Assembly: GCA_022601195.1 (NCBI GenBank)
Contig: JAHZIX010000044.1
Location: 1 to 64,000, forward strand
Reading direction: 5' to 3'
DNA: 64,000 nucleotides
Source of the DNA: Deltaproteobacteria bacterium
Lineage (GTDB): Bacteria; Acidobacteriota; Thermoanaerobaculia; Multivoradales; JAHZIX01
The position numbers were made by a program, and so were the translations under genes. This document shows, in pieces, positions 10,109 to 18,392 of this stretch (within the stretch, counting starts at the first letter, position 1; every line of letters starts with the position of its first letter). Below the pieces are notes generated by a model. The model was not told where the DNA came from. It did not search any database and saw nothing but the letters and a program-made list of their open reading frames with translations.

Positions 10109-10309
10109 ATGGCAACTAACCTAGCTATCGATCCCGGCCTCCTCGAACGAGCTGTCGAGGTCAGCGGCGAGAAAACCAAGACTGCTGCCGTGACCCTTGC
10201 CCTAAAAGAGCTCGTCGCCCGCCGTGAACAGGCACGCATACTGGAGCTCTTCGACTCCCTCGATTGGGATCCGGACTACGACTACAAGACGGAACGCTCC
10301 CGGGATTGA
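10109..10309 (+). CDS. VapB-type antitoxin
   Basis: The product has 66 residues. The ATG at 10109 gives the expected N terminus MATNLAIDPGLLERAVEVSG; the frame is open further upstream but without family-like sequence. The short N-terminal strand followed by helices (KTAAVTLALKELVARRE) is typical of the ribbon-helix-helix VapB group that pairs with PIN toxins. The C terminus is rich in Asp and Tyr (DWDPDYDYKTERSRD), probably the toxin-binding tail. Its TGA overlaps the TTG start of the next gene. Autoregulation of the pair is expected for the family; no operator was recognised. Confidence 0.85.
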   Translation: MATNLAIDPGLLERAVEVSGEKTKTAAVTLALKELVARREQARILELFDSLDWDPDYDYKTERSRD

Positions 10310-10728
10310 GACTCCTGGTAGATACCAGCGTTTGGTCTTTGGCTTTTCGCCGAGATCGCCCCGATGGCAGCGAGGAGACGTTACGTCTCCGGCAAGCGCT
10401 GGAGAGGAGAGAAACGGTCCTGACGACGGGTTTGGTTCTTCAGGAGCTGTTGCAAGGACTTCGTGGCCCCAAGGCAGCGCAGGCTCTGATCGATCGATTC
10501 CGATTTCTCCCAATGATCGTCCCGGATCGCACCGACCACGTCGAGGCCGCCGAACTCCGCAACCGATGTCGACGTGGCGGAGTCCAGTTGGGCACCATCG
10601 ACGCACTCCTGGCCCAGCTCTGTTTGCGTCGCGACTTGACCCTCCTGACGACCGATCGCGACTTCCACCACGCCGCTCGAATGCTCCCCTTAGAAATCTG
10701 GAAGCCCATCGAGGCAAAAGGAGAGTAA
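10306..10728 (+). CDS. VapC-type PIN-domain toxin ribonuclease
   Basis: The product has 140 residues, a normal PIN length. The likely start is TTG at 10306, inside the antitoxin stop (TTGA overlap), giving MRLLVDTSVW. The PIN acidic residues are visible: Asp in VDTSVW, Glu in LQELLQ, Asp in GTIDALLAQ and Asp in TTDRDF. VapC proteins are Mg-dependent RNases, often cutting tRNA or rRNA; the target here cannot be told. The TTG start and tight overlap should keep translation low and coupled to the antitoxin. The module lies between repeat copies L1 and R1. Confidence 0.88.
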   Translation: MRLLVDTSVWSLAFRRDRPDGSEETLRLRQALERRETVLTTGLVLQELLQGLRGPKAAQALIDRFRFLPMIVPDRTDHVEAAELRNRCRRGGVQLGTIDALLAQLCLRRDLTLLTTDRDFHHAARMLPLEIWKPIEAKGE

Positions 10729-10933
10729 GCTCACGACGCGCCTCAGGTTAGCTGAAAGCTATAACGATCTCGGCTTCAAGACGCCACGAAGGATGACTTC
10801 CTCGACGGTGTGAGGTGAGATCTGAAAAGAGGCTGGTCACCGCACGAAATCGGCCTAAAGGTCGCCCGTAATGCGGCCTGCAAGTCAGACCTAGGCTGAG
10901 GTAAGACACTAGGCTCCCTGCTAGTAGTCCTTT

Positions 10934-11040
10934 CACCGTCGCCGGTGCTTGGCCACAACACCCTGATCCTAGGCCCTCCCAGCTCCGGGATAGCGAAGTT
11001 GCCCAAGCGGCTGTCGAGGCCTCTACGTCCTCTGACTGAG
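10934..11040 (+). pseudogene. comM (yifB) P-loop fragment, right type, copy R1
   Basis: The sequence reads GHNTLILGPPSSGIAKLPKR followed by a LRPLTE-like stretch. It matches the ComM/YifB Mg-chelatase-like Walker-A region, where the family has GHN.L..GPPG.GKT and LPPLTE. The Lys-Thr of Walker A is lost and nothing ComM-like follows, so it is a fragment. The first 26 bases (10934-10959) are identical to 20577-20602. It lies 205 bases after vapC. Confidence 0.7.
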
Positions 11041-11647
11041 AAAAAGATCAAGCGACGTCACAACAAACGTCTCTCTGGCTGAAGAAGGAAGCCTCTACGG
11101 GCCATTCCAAGAGAACGGCTGTTTGAGCTCCCCACCTGGAGGAGGCAGACGCCCAGATTCGTCGATCGGAGGTCCGCTCCTTGGACCAGAAGGGTAACCA
11201 TAGCTCCGACGGAGACCTTCTTTCCCAACGGGTTGCCGGCATCTCGTGGGGAGGCCCTCAGGCGATGGCCAGGAGGAGAAGACAGCAGGAGAAGGCAGCA
11301 GGAGAAGGCAGGAGCGTGGGGGTGGTTTCCCAAGTGGTTCGATCACAGGGCCTTTCGCTTCGAGGCCTTTCGCTTCGGGGCCTTTCGCTTCGTCACCGGC
11401 GTTTTACTGGTGAACGCTCTACGTCCGCACGGCTGCGGTCAATGGAGAGACACCGCGATACCTGTTCATTCCTCTCACACCGAGGCGTGCCCGCCACAGC
11501 CCTGGTTTCCGGAGATGGCACGAGTCGCTCCGGCTAGAGACTCCGGCCTTAGACGTGCCCCATCGGGCGGCCTCCGAAAAAATATATTCGATGAGGGAGA
11601 CCGAGCTCGCATGACGCTTTCCTAGAAAACAAGCGAGGAGAACGAAC
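11041..11647. other. Non-coding stretch with a short tandem repeat
   Basis: No gene is supported. It holds three 15-base direct repeats GGCCTTTCGCTTCGR at 11349-11392 and a purine-rich CAGGAGAAGGCAG duplication near 11283-11310. The last 20 bases carry a good ribosome site (GAGGAGAACGAAC) for the gene at 11648. Confidence 0.6.
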
Positions 11648-14458
11648 ATGCTCAATGCGACCGCATCACCTGAAGACGACTCTTTTGGGTTCCTGAAACG
11701 CTCGACGATCCCGTATCTGGCCGCCGCTCTGGTCATACTTGGGGTTGCGGTCCCGGGGATGACAGCCACAGTTATTGCTGAGCAGGCTTGCGAGCCCTGG
11801 GAATGGGCTCACCCGGTCCCCCACGGTTTCAATTTGACCGCAGTGGAATGGGTGCCTTGGCTACATACATTCGTCGCCGTCGGTGACGGGGTGTTGACCA
11901 GCGAAGATGGTTCGAGTTGGCTACAGGGACGCGCTTTTGGACCCGATCAGGCCATCGACCTCGCGGTGAGCGATGATCGCCTAGTCGTGGTCGGCTCGCG
12001 GGGATTCACGGCCTGGAGCTCCGACGGAGTCACCTGGTCGCGCGCCACGGTTGGCGACGCCTTCACCCTCTGGAACGCGGTCGCCCACGGTGAGGGTCGT
12101 TGGGTAGCGGTGGGGTCGACCGGCTTGGGGGCGGGGGGGGCGACCGGCGCGGTGGTTACTAGCGACGACGGTACCGTCTGGCAACTCCAGCCGGTAACTA
12201 TCCCTGAGAGAATCCGCGATGTGGTGTGGGACGGAAGCCAATTCATCGCCGTAGCCGATGACTCGAAGGTGCTGCGCAGCCCCGATGGAACGAGCTGGAC
12301 ACCTGCTTCCTTGCCACCGGTAGACGCCGGCGTTCTCGATGCCATCGCCTGGAACGGCGTTCGTTACGTCTTGAACAGTCGTTCCACGAGTCGCTTTTGG
12401 GAAAGCCCCGACGCCGACCAGTGGACCCTCGTACCTGCTGGGCCCTTTGGCAGCAAGGTCAATAGCCTGAAAGCGGTAGGAACTGGCTTCCTAGCCTGGG
12501 GCGGGCTCGAGAACAGTGGCGGCGGCCCGAGCGCGTTCAGCCTGAGCTCACCGGATGGTCTCTCCTGGTCATACTCCTCGGCCCCAGACCATCTCTGGGA
12601 CGGAGCCTCGAATGGCGAGGACCTAGTTGGAGTCGGCACCAACGGCTCGACTCTCCTGGGTGAGGTGGAAGGCGACCTCGTTTGGGAAACACTGACCATC
12701 CAAGGTCTGGACTCCGCAAGAATCACAGATCTCGCGGCAGGCTTTGTAGACCAGGGGCCGGGGGAGCCCCCGCTAGAAAGACTGGTGGCGAACGGGATCA
12801 CTCCCGGTCCTTCGGTGCAGATTTCTAGTGACGACGGTGGACGCACTTGGACTGACATCGAGGGCACGTTTGGCTCTTTCACGGAGTTCGCTTGGCATGA
12901 CGGGCTGTTCTTGGGCTCCGGGGGTGGAACCAACACCAGCAACGACGGCCTCGAGTGGACCTCGGTCAACAACCTGGGAGTCGGAGAGCTCGTCGTGCTG
13001 GACGGCAAATTCTTCGGTCACCTAGGCTCGGGGGCGATCATGTCGACTACCGACGGCACCTCCTATGAGACCTTTCTGTGGGAGAACGGTAACCCGCGAT
13101 TCCAAGCCGTGGCTTGGGATCCTGTGGGTGACGTATGGGTAGGTGCCGGATTTGGCGGAGCCCTTCGTTCCAGCGTCGATGATGGCCAATCTTGGACTCC
13201 TCGGTCGTCTGGGTTAGTGACGAACTGGAGCGGAGCGATTTGGACCGGCGAGGTTTTCCTCGTGTGGACCGCGGGAGATGCCCTACTCATTTCAAGCCCA
13301 GACGGAGTTTCGTGGACTGATGTTTCCCACCAGAACAGAACCACCGCGATGGCTGTGGGTGATGGCCGCATCGTGGCAGCGACCGGTTCGTCGCGCCTGC
13401 TGATCAGCGAAGATCATGGTCAGAGCTGGGCTGAGGTCCCGGTTGCCGGAAGGACCGAAGATGTTATCTGGACCGGCTCGAGGTTCGTTGCGGCCGGTGA
13501 CAACGGTCGGGTGTTCATCAGCTCCCGCGGTGTTTCCTGGACGACTACCCGCACGCTGCCCGAGGTCGTGCAGAGGCTCCACGATGTAGAAACCAATGGC
13601 ACCAACTTCGCCGCTGTCGGCCGGCAGGCGGCCATGAGGAGCCAAGACGGCCTCACCTGGAATGCGGCGAGCTTGGACAATCCGCCGTCGTTCTTGGTGC
13701 TTCTGCGCGTCGCCAGTGACGGCGACGGCTATGTTGCGGTGGGCTCCAGTTTTTCAGGGGGCGAGATTTGGCGTAGCGACGATGGCCTCGCCTGGCAGCA
13801 GGCCAGTTTCGACAACGGAGCGAACCTCAACGATGTCATCTGGACCGGGACAGAATTTGTCGCGGTGGGCCAAGATGGGCGCATTACCGCCTCCGGAACC
13901 GGCGAGATCTGGACCGAGCGGGATTCGTCAACGACCCTCGATTTGATCGCGATCACCGGCGACACCAATCAAATGGTGGCGTTGGGACGAGATGGCCTCA
14001 TCGCCACCTCCCAAGACGGCGTTCTGTGGCAATCCACCCCCGGGGGCTTGCCGACTCCCGGCTTCGATGCCCTGGACCTGACCTTCGACGGCCAGACCTA
14101 CCTCGTCGTTGGCCCCTTCGGCTATCGCGCCACGAGTCCAGATAGCGTCCAGTGGACCGTGCATCCAGAAGTCGGAGAGGAGTTCCCGACCTATTGGGGT
14201 GCCGACGTCATTGACGGTCAGCTGGCCGCCATCGGACAGCCCGGAGCGCTGCACCGCTCGTTCGACGGCGGAACCACCTGGACCTCGATTTCCGCGCCCA
14301 CCTCAGGCACCCTGCGCGGCACCGCCCAACTCGGTGACCTCGTGGTGGCCGTCGGATACGATGCGATGATTTTTCACCGCATCGGTCCGCAGTGCGTCAT
14401 CTTCTCCGACGGCTTCGAGTCAGGAGATCTTTCAGCCTGGACATTGTCGGTTCCTTGA
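11648..14458 (+). CDS. Exported BNR/Asp-box repeat protein (YCF48/sialidase-like propeller fold)
   Basis: The product has 936 residues. AGGAG eight bases upstream supports the ATG. A hydrophobic segment at about residues 20-45 (IPYLAAALVILGVAVPGMTA) is a signal peptide or anchor. The body has roughly nineteen Asp-box motifs of the form S.DG..W, for example TSEDGSSW, RSPDGTSW, SSPDGVSW and RSDDGLAW, separated by VAVG and WTG.. strands. This predicts two or more beta-propellers of the BNR/YCF48 type. The catalytic residues of a sialidase are not visible, so an enzyme role is not claimed. The C terminus ends FSDGFESGDLSAWTLSVP; similar DGFESGD..AW tails close many exported proteins in related genomes as I recall, perhaps as an anchoring or secretion tag. 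No operon partner is near. Confidence 0.8.
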   Translation: MLNATASPEDDSFGFLKRSTIPYLAAALVILGVAVPGMTATVIAEQACEPWEWAHPVPHGFNLTAVEWVPWLHTFVAVGDGVLTSEDGSSWLQGRAFGPDQAIDLAVSDDRLVVVGSRGFTAWSSDGVTWSRATVGDAFTLWNAVAHGEGRWVAVGSTGLGAGGATGAVVTSDDGTVWQLQPVTIPERIRDVVWDGSQFIAVADDSKVLRSPDGTSWTPASLPPVDAGVLDAIAWNGVRYVLNSRSTSRFWESPDADQWTLVPAGPFGSKVNSLKAVGTGFLAWGGLENSGGGPSAFSLSSPDGLSWSYSSAPDHLWDGASNGEDLVGVGTNGSTLLGEVEGDLVWETLTIQGLDSARITDLAAGFVDQGPGEPPLERLVANGITPGPSVQISSDDGGRTWTDIEGTFGSFTEFAWHDGLFLGSGGGTNTSNDGLEWTSVNNLGVGELVVLDGKFFGHLGSGAIMSTTDGTSYETFLWENGNPRFQAVAWDPVGDVWVGAGFGGALRSSVDDGQSWTPRSSGLVTNWSGAIWTGEVFLVWTAGDALLISSPDGVSWTDVSHQNRTTAMAVGDGRIVAATGSSRLLISEDHGQSWAEVPVAGRTEDVIWTGSRFVAAGDNGRVFISSRGVSWTTTRTLPEVVQRLHDVETNGTNFAAVGRQAAMRSQDGLTWNAASLDNPPSFLVLLRVASDGDGYVAVGSSFSGGEIWRSDDGLAWQQASFDNGANLNDVIWTGTEFVAVGQDGRITASGTGEIWTERDSSTTLDLIAITGDTNQMVALGRDGLIATSQDGVLWQSTPGGLPTPGFDALDLTFDGQTYLVVGPFGYRATSPDSVQWTVHPEVGEEFPTYWGADVIDGQLAAIGQPGALHRSFDGGTTWTSISAPTSGTLRGTAQLGDLVVAVGYDAMIFHRIGPQCVIFSDGFESGDLSAWTLSVP

Positions 14459-14561
14459 CCCCGTCGGCCTTGGAAGAAGCCTCGACCGGTCGCCAGGGGC
14501 GGATCCCCGCGGCGACCTCTCTAGTCGACGGAAGAGAACGGGTTGGAGGTAGAATCCAGCC

Positions 14562-14747
14562 ATGGAAACGGTCATGGCTAGATTTCGAGCGGCGGTCGAG
14601 CTTCGCGAAGTGATGGTTGCGATGCAGCGGAGTCTCTTAATGCGGGAACATCCTGAAGCCTCGCCGGATGAAATTGACCGCCGACTCGAAGAGTGGGTGA
14701 CTCGACGGGAGACACCTCTTCAAGAGCTTTCCGAGCCCCTCTCATGA
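14562..14747 (+). CDS. Small helical partner of a nucleotidyltransferase (putative antitoxin)
   Basis: The product has 61 residues and is mostly helical and charged, with the pattern REHPEASPDEIDRRLEEWV. Short proteins with an E..P.AS..EI..RL..W core commonly precede AbiEii-like nucleotidyltransferase genes, and its stop overlaps the next start by ATGA. The role as antitoxin is inferred from this arrangement only. A GGAGG lies twelve bases before the ATG. Confidence 0.6.
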   Translation: METVMARFRAAVELREVMVAMQRSLLMREHPEASPDEIDRRLEEWVTRRETPLQELSEPLS

Positions 14748-15349
14748 ACCGTTTCGAAGCAGCCCTCGAAGATATCGGGCGAAACATCGACGCCCTTGGT
14801 CGTCCTTGGGCCCTCGTCGGAGCCTTAGCGGTCGCCGCACGAGCTGAGGCCCGGGCGACCCTTGATGTGGATGTCGCGATCGCCGTCGAAAATCATCAGC
14901 AGGCCTCGGAGGTCGTTTCCAGTCTCAGAGATATGGGCTACCGATGGCACAGCGATTTCGGCGGGCTCATGACCAGTTTCTTGGTCCCCGAAGGACCTGA
15001 CGCGGGCCTGCGCTTGGACGTTCTCTTCTCGCTCACTGGAATCGAGGCAGAGGTGGCGAAGCGAGCAGAGAGAATCGAAGTGCTTCCGGGCCTGGAACTT
15101 CCCGTAGCTTCTCTGGGTGATCTCATCGCCCTCAAGGCCCTCGGCGCTGGCGAGCCGGGTCGAGAGCACGATTGGCGAGACCTCAGAGCCCTCACTGCCC
15201 GGTCGAGCTCGAAAGATCTAGTTATCGCACATTCTGCGATCGCCTTGATCGGCACACGGGGCCATGCCTCAGCAAGTGAGCTCGAGGCTCGCCTCGCGGC
15301 GGTTCTCGAAGGCCGCGAGACGCCCCCAAAAAATTCCACCGAGCCGTAG
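14744..15349 (+). CDS. AbiEii/MenT-like nucleotidyltransferase (putative toxin)
   Basis: The product has 201 residues. It has the core of the nucleotidyltransferase superfamily: WALVGALAVAARAEARATLD then DVAI, with the metal-binding Asp pair in TLDVD and a third Asp in LRLDVLFS. A later segment LPVASLGDLIALKALGAGEP..HDWRDL is typical of AbiEii/AbiGii-type proteins, where Lys and the DWRDL helix line the nucleotide site. The first motif is GAL rather than the usual GGxA. Overlap with the small upstream gene indicates a two-gene module. It may be a type IV-like toxin that modifies tRNA, or another nucleotidyl transfer enzyme; substrate unknown. Confidence 0.75.
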   Translation: MNRFEAALEDIGRNIDALGRPWALVGALAVAARAEARATLDVDVAIAVENHQQASEVVSSLRDMGYRWHSDFGGLMTSFLVPEGPDAGLRLDVLFSLTGIEAEVAKRAERIEVLPGLELPVASLGDLIALKALGAGEPGREHDWRDLRALTARSSSKDLVIAHSAIALIGTRGHASASELEARLAAVLEGRETPPKNSTEP

Positions 15350-15429
15350 CCCTATGGAGACGACCAGATCTCCCAACGAAACGTCCCACCTTGCTCCCCG
15401 TGCCTATCCCCAGGCGTCGGCGGGAAGCC

Positions 15430-15469
15430 GGCCACGCAGGCCTGTTATTGGGGCCGGCCCCGGGTCACG
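15430..15469 (+). repeat. ComM-P-loop-like repeat fragment, copy L5
   Basis: GGCCACGCAGGCCTGTTATT begins a 40-base match to the left-type repeat (compare 9795 and 40691). It breaks off at GGGTCACG, where the sequence turns into a vapC relic. Both parents contain GGGTCACG (9827-9834 and 41107-41114), so the junction falls within an 8-base identity. Confidence 0.55.
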
Positions 15470-15675
15470 ATGGCCTCCCCCGCCGATTCGTTGACCACAG
15501 CGCCGTCGAGGTCCCCAATCGGCTGCTCGAAAGCGCCTTTCACAACAGGCCACGTGATCGGAGCGACCTCGAGCAGGCCAAGAAGCTCGCGAAGCTCAGC
15601 CCGGGCTGCCTCGGCTCCGGCAACTCTGGCGACAAAGTATTGCGCCCTGGTGATCGTATTCGCGCAGACGATTCC
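15462..15675 (-). pseudogene. Truncated vapC (PIN toxin) relic
   Basis: On the minus strand this reads ..YFVARVAGAEAARAELREL then LGLLEVAPITWPVV and AFEQPIGDLDGAVVNESAGE. It matches residues about 40-110 of the intact toxin at 41012-41443 at high DNA similarity. The frame inside the fragment has no stop, but the N-terminal Asp motif and the C terminus with the last acidic residues are absent. It is therefore a recent partial copy rather than a gene. Confidence 0.8.
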
Positions 15676-15729
15676 AGGCGGAGACCCAGGCAGGGCTGCA
15701 AGAATGCTGCGCGGACACTCCGCAGAGGG

Positions 15730-18162
15730 CTACGGGTGCGGAAACAACGCCTCGAGGATCTCGGCCATCCGACCCTGCCACATGCCCCAGCCAACACCGT
15801 CGTCGCTTTCGAAAGTTTTCGGGTTGTAGCCGTTCTTCTGAAGCGCCGCAACTAGGCTCCTGGCGTCCCGGCGAGAGTCGAAGTCAAAGATCGGATCGAG
15901 GAGATCGTACGAGCTCCAGTGGAACACCAACTCGAGGTCGTGCTTTTCGCCCGAGGCGGCGGCCATCAGGGCCTCTTGGAGATTTCCATGCCGGTAGGAC
16001 TGAGCGGCGGCCCGGGAAAAGGTCCCTGGGTGATGCAGCGCGAGGTACATGGCCACAAAGCCTGTGCCGCGGGAGACGCTCTGCCCCATGACCGCGCGGG
16101 ACTCGCGGCGGGCGTCTGTGCGGAAGGTCTCGTCGAGGAGAGGGATCAGCTCCTCGACCTGCGCCTGGGTGTATTCGGCGACCTCCGAGCCGCCGGTCTC
16201 GCGCCAGGAGACAACCGGAACGAAAGCGACGATCACCGGCGCCACCGTTCTGCCGATCAGGTTGTCGAGGCTCTTGTCCATCTCGCCCTTCAAGAGCGCT
16301 CCATCACCGTCGTTCACCAGCAGCAGCGGGTAGCGGCCGGTGCCCTCGCCATAGCTGGGGGGCAGGTAGACCTCGACTTCGCGCTCGTTGCCGAGCTGCT
16401 CGCTCTTCCACTGCAGCTTTTCGAAGCTGCCCCGTTTGCCTTTGGGTTCCCTCAAGTGGGAAGGAGCCTGCCAACCAGTGGTTGCCAGCACCGAATGCTC
16501 GTCGTCTTCGGGGCCGGTCTTCTGCGGATTGGCCGGGTCGATCATATTCTCGTCGAAGATCGAGAATCGATAGGAATAGATGGCCTTCTCGGGCAGCTCA
16601 TAGCTCCGAAAGTAGAAGTCCGTGCCTTCCACCCGGTGCATGGCGTGCTCACTGCGATCGCGGATGAAATTGCCGGAGACGGCCAGGTCGTCGACCTCGC
16701 CGTGGTAGACGAAGTGCACCAGATTCCCCTCGAGAATCGGCAGGACCGGGTGCTCGGCCAGGAATCTCTCGACCATCTCGTTCCTGTTCTCCGCTTGCTC
16801 GAGCTTCTTGACGAAGGCGCCGAAGTGGCCGCGCAGATCCCGATCGCCCCCGGCCTCCTCGGCGCCAGCTGAATCCGCCGCATTCGCTGCCGTAACGCCG
16901 AGGGCCGAAATGTCGGTCAGATTTCGCACATAGACCTTGCCGCCAGCAAAGCTCGGTCGCGTGAAGTAGCCGCGATCCAGGGCCTGGACCCGCGACACCT
17001 CCCTATACGCCTCCGGCGTCGCCTCCGCGATCACGATCTCGCCGGTGCGGGCCAATATCACCAGGTGACCGTCGACCAGCGCCAGGGTCCCCTCGCCCGG
17101 TGGTCGCGACTTCCACACGGTCTCGCCGGTGGCGGCGTCGACACAGGTCAAGAACTTACTGCCGGAGTAGCCGTAGAGGTGTCCGTCATAGGGAACCGGA
17201 GTGGTTAAGCTGCCGCGCAGCGCGCGGGAGCGCCAGACCTCCTCGACCGTGTATCCCACGGCGTTCTTGCTGACTTGGAAAAGGACCGACTCAGGACCAT
17301 CGGTTAGGAGTATCCCGCCTTCGCCCACCGGCACGGGCTGCGCCGAGTCGAAGCCCAGACCATCGCCCTCGGTGTGCTGATGACTCCACAGCACCTCACC
17401 GGTCTCGGGAGCCAGGCCGAGCAGACTCCGATCGGTGACCGCGACCAACGAGGTCTCGCCCCCCAGGTCGAACGCCATGGGCGACTGGTACCGGACCGTT
17501 TCGTCCCCGGTCGACCAGCGCGTCTCACCGGTCTCACGGTCGAAGGCCACGATCGAGCGCCCGTCGCCCGCGCCGGTCTCGACCACCAGCAGATCGCCGA
17601 TCACCGTCGGCGCGGTGGTGAACCCATAGTGGGGCTTGACGGCGCCGAAGTTGGCCACCAGGTCGCGACGCCAACGCTGCGTACCATCTTCCAGGAAAAC
17701 GGCGAATAGCTGGCCCCGGGCGCCCAGGCCATAGACCACTCCGCCCTCGATGGTTGGCGTCGACAGGGGACCGTCGTCGGAACCGTCATGCCCTTTGTAG
17801 GTATCGGAGATCCGGTAGCGCCACTGCTCGGCGCCGGTGGACGCGTCGAGCGCCACCAGATAGTCTGACTCGCCATCCGAGAATGTAGTCGTCAGCCGCC
17901 CGTCGACCACCAGGATCCCCGAATAGGCAGAGCCCAGGGGCCGCGACCACACCCGCTCGAGACCGAAGGCACCGCCTTCGAATACGCCGTTGCCAAGCGA
18001 CGTAAGATTGCCCTCGGGTCCGCTCCATACCGGCCAGTCTTGCCCTCTATCTGAAAGCGTGAGCGAGGGCTCGGTTCGGTCCCCGGAATTGGGCTCGGCG
18101 GCGGCAACACTGACAAGGGCCGACAGAATGAGGCAAATCGAAGCAAGTTTGTTTTGGTGCAA
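15730..18162 (-). CDS. Exported PQQ-type beta-propeller fused to a Fes/EstD-like esterase domain
   Basis: I place the start at TTG 18162, which has AGGAG eight bases upstream and yields a clean signal peptide (MHQNKLASICLILSALVSVAAA); the frame is open up to 18219. The product has 810 residues. Residues about 40-420 hold PQQ-like propeller repeats (VALDASTGAEQWRYRI, VAFDRETGETRW, LAPETGEVLWS, DAATGETVWKS). After a linker comes an E-set domain (VHFVYHGEVDDLAVSGNF) and a PF00756 esterase domain with YLPPSYGEG and the nucleophile elbow MGQSVSRG. The usual GGH.W..W motif that supplies the catalytic His reads DGVGWGMWQGR, so the His is missing. The domain may be inactive or use another residue. 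It is divergent from the regulator at 18393, which also has a propeller sensor. Confidence 0.82.
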   Translation of the reverse strand: MHQNKLASICLILSALVSVAAAEPNSGDRTEPSLTLSDRGQDWPVWSGPEGNLTSLGNGVFEGGAFGLERVWSRPLGSAYSGILVVDGRLTTTFSDGESDYLVALDASTGAEQWRYRISDTYKGHDGSDDGPLSTPTIEGGVVYGLGARGQLFAVFLEDGTQRWRRDLVANFGAVKPHYGFTTAPTVIGDLLVVETGAGDGRSIVAFDRETGETRWSTGDETVRYQSPMAFDLGGETSLVAVTDRSLLGLAPETGEVLWSHQHTEGDGLGFDSAQPVPVGEGGILLTDGPESVLFQVSKNAVGYTVEEVWRSRALRGSLTTPVPYDGHLYGYSGSKFLTCVDAATGETVWKSRPPGEGTLALVDGHLVILARTGEIVIAEATPEAYREVSRVQALDRGYFTRPSFAGGKVYVRNLTDISALGVTAANAADSAGAEEAGGDRDLRGHFGAFVKKLEQAENRNEMVERFLAEHPVLPILEGNLVHFVYHGEVDDLAVSGNFIRDRSEHAMHRVEGTDFYFRSYELPEKAIYSYRFSIFDENMIDPANPQKTGPEDDEHSVLATTGWQAPSHLREPKGKRGSFEKLQWKSEQLGNEREVEVYLPPSYGEGTGRYPLLLVNDGDGALLKGEMDKSLDNLIGRTVAPVIVAFVPVVSWRETGGSEVAEYTQAQVEELIPLLDETFRTDARRESRAVMGQSVSRGTGFVAMYLALHHPGTFSRAAAQSYRHGNLQEALMAAASGEKHDLELVFHWSSYDLLDPIFDFDSRRDARSLVAALQKNGYNPKTFESDDGVGWGMWQGRMAEILEALFPHP

Positions 18163-18392
18163 GGCGGACTCCTCGGCGATTGAAGATCGGGTTCCGGGCC
18201 TCTGGCCCTGGGCTCCCAAGAGTCTTGCCCATACCCAGCCGGCTGGAAAGGAATGGTCTTGTGATCGATGTGATTTTGTCGTGACCTGGCCGCGGAGGGG
18301 GCATCGAAAGGACGAGGCGGCAACGATTCCAGATTCGGCCGGATCGAATCAACCGGCGGCCTCACTATCGGTTCCTGGGGCATAATTGAGCC

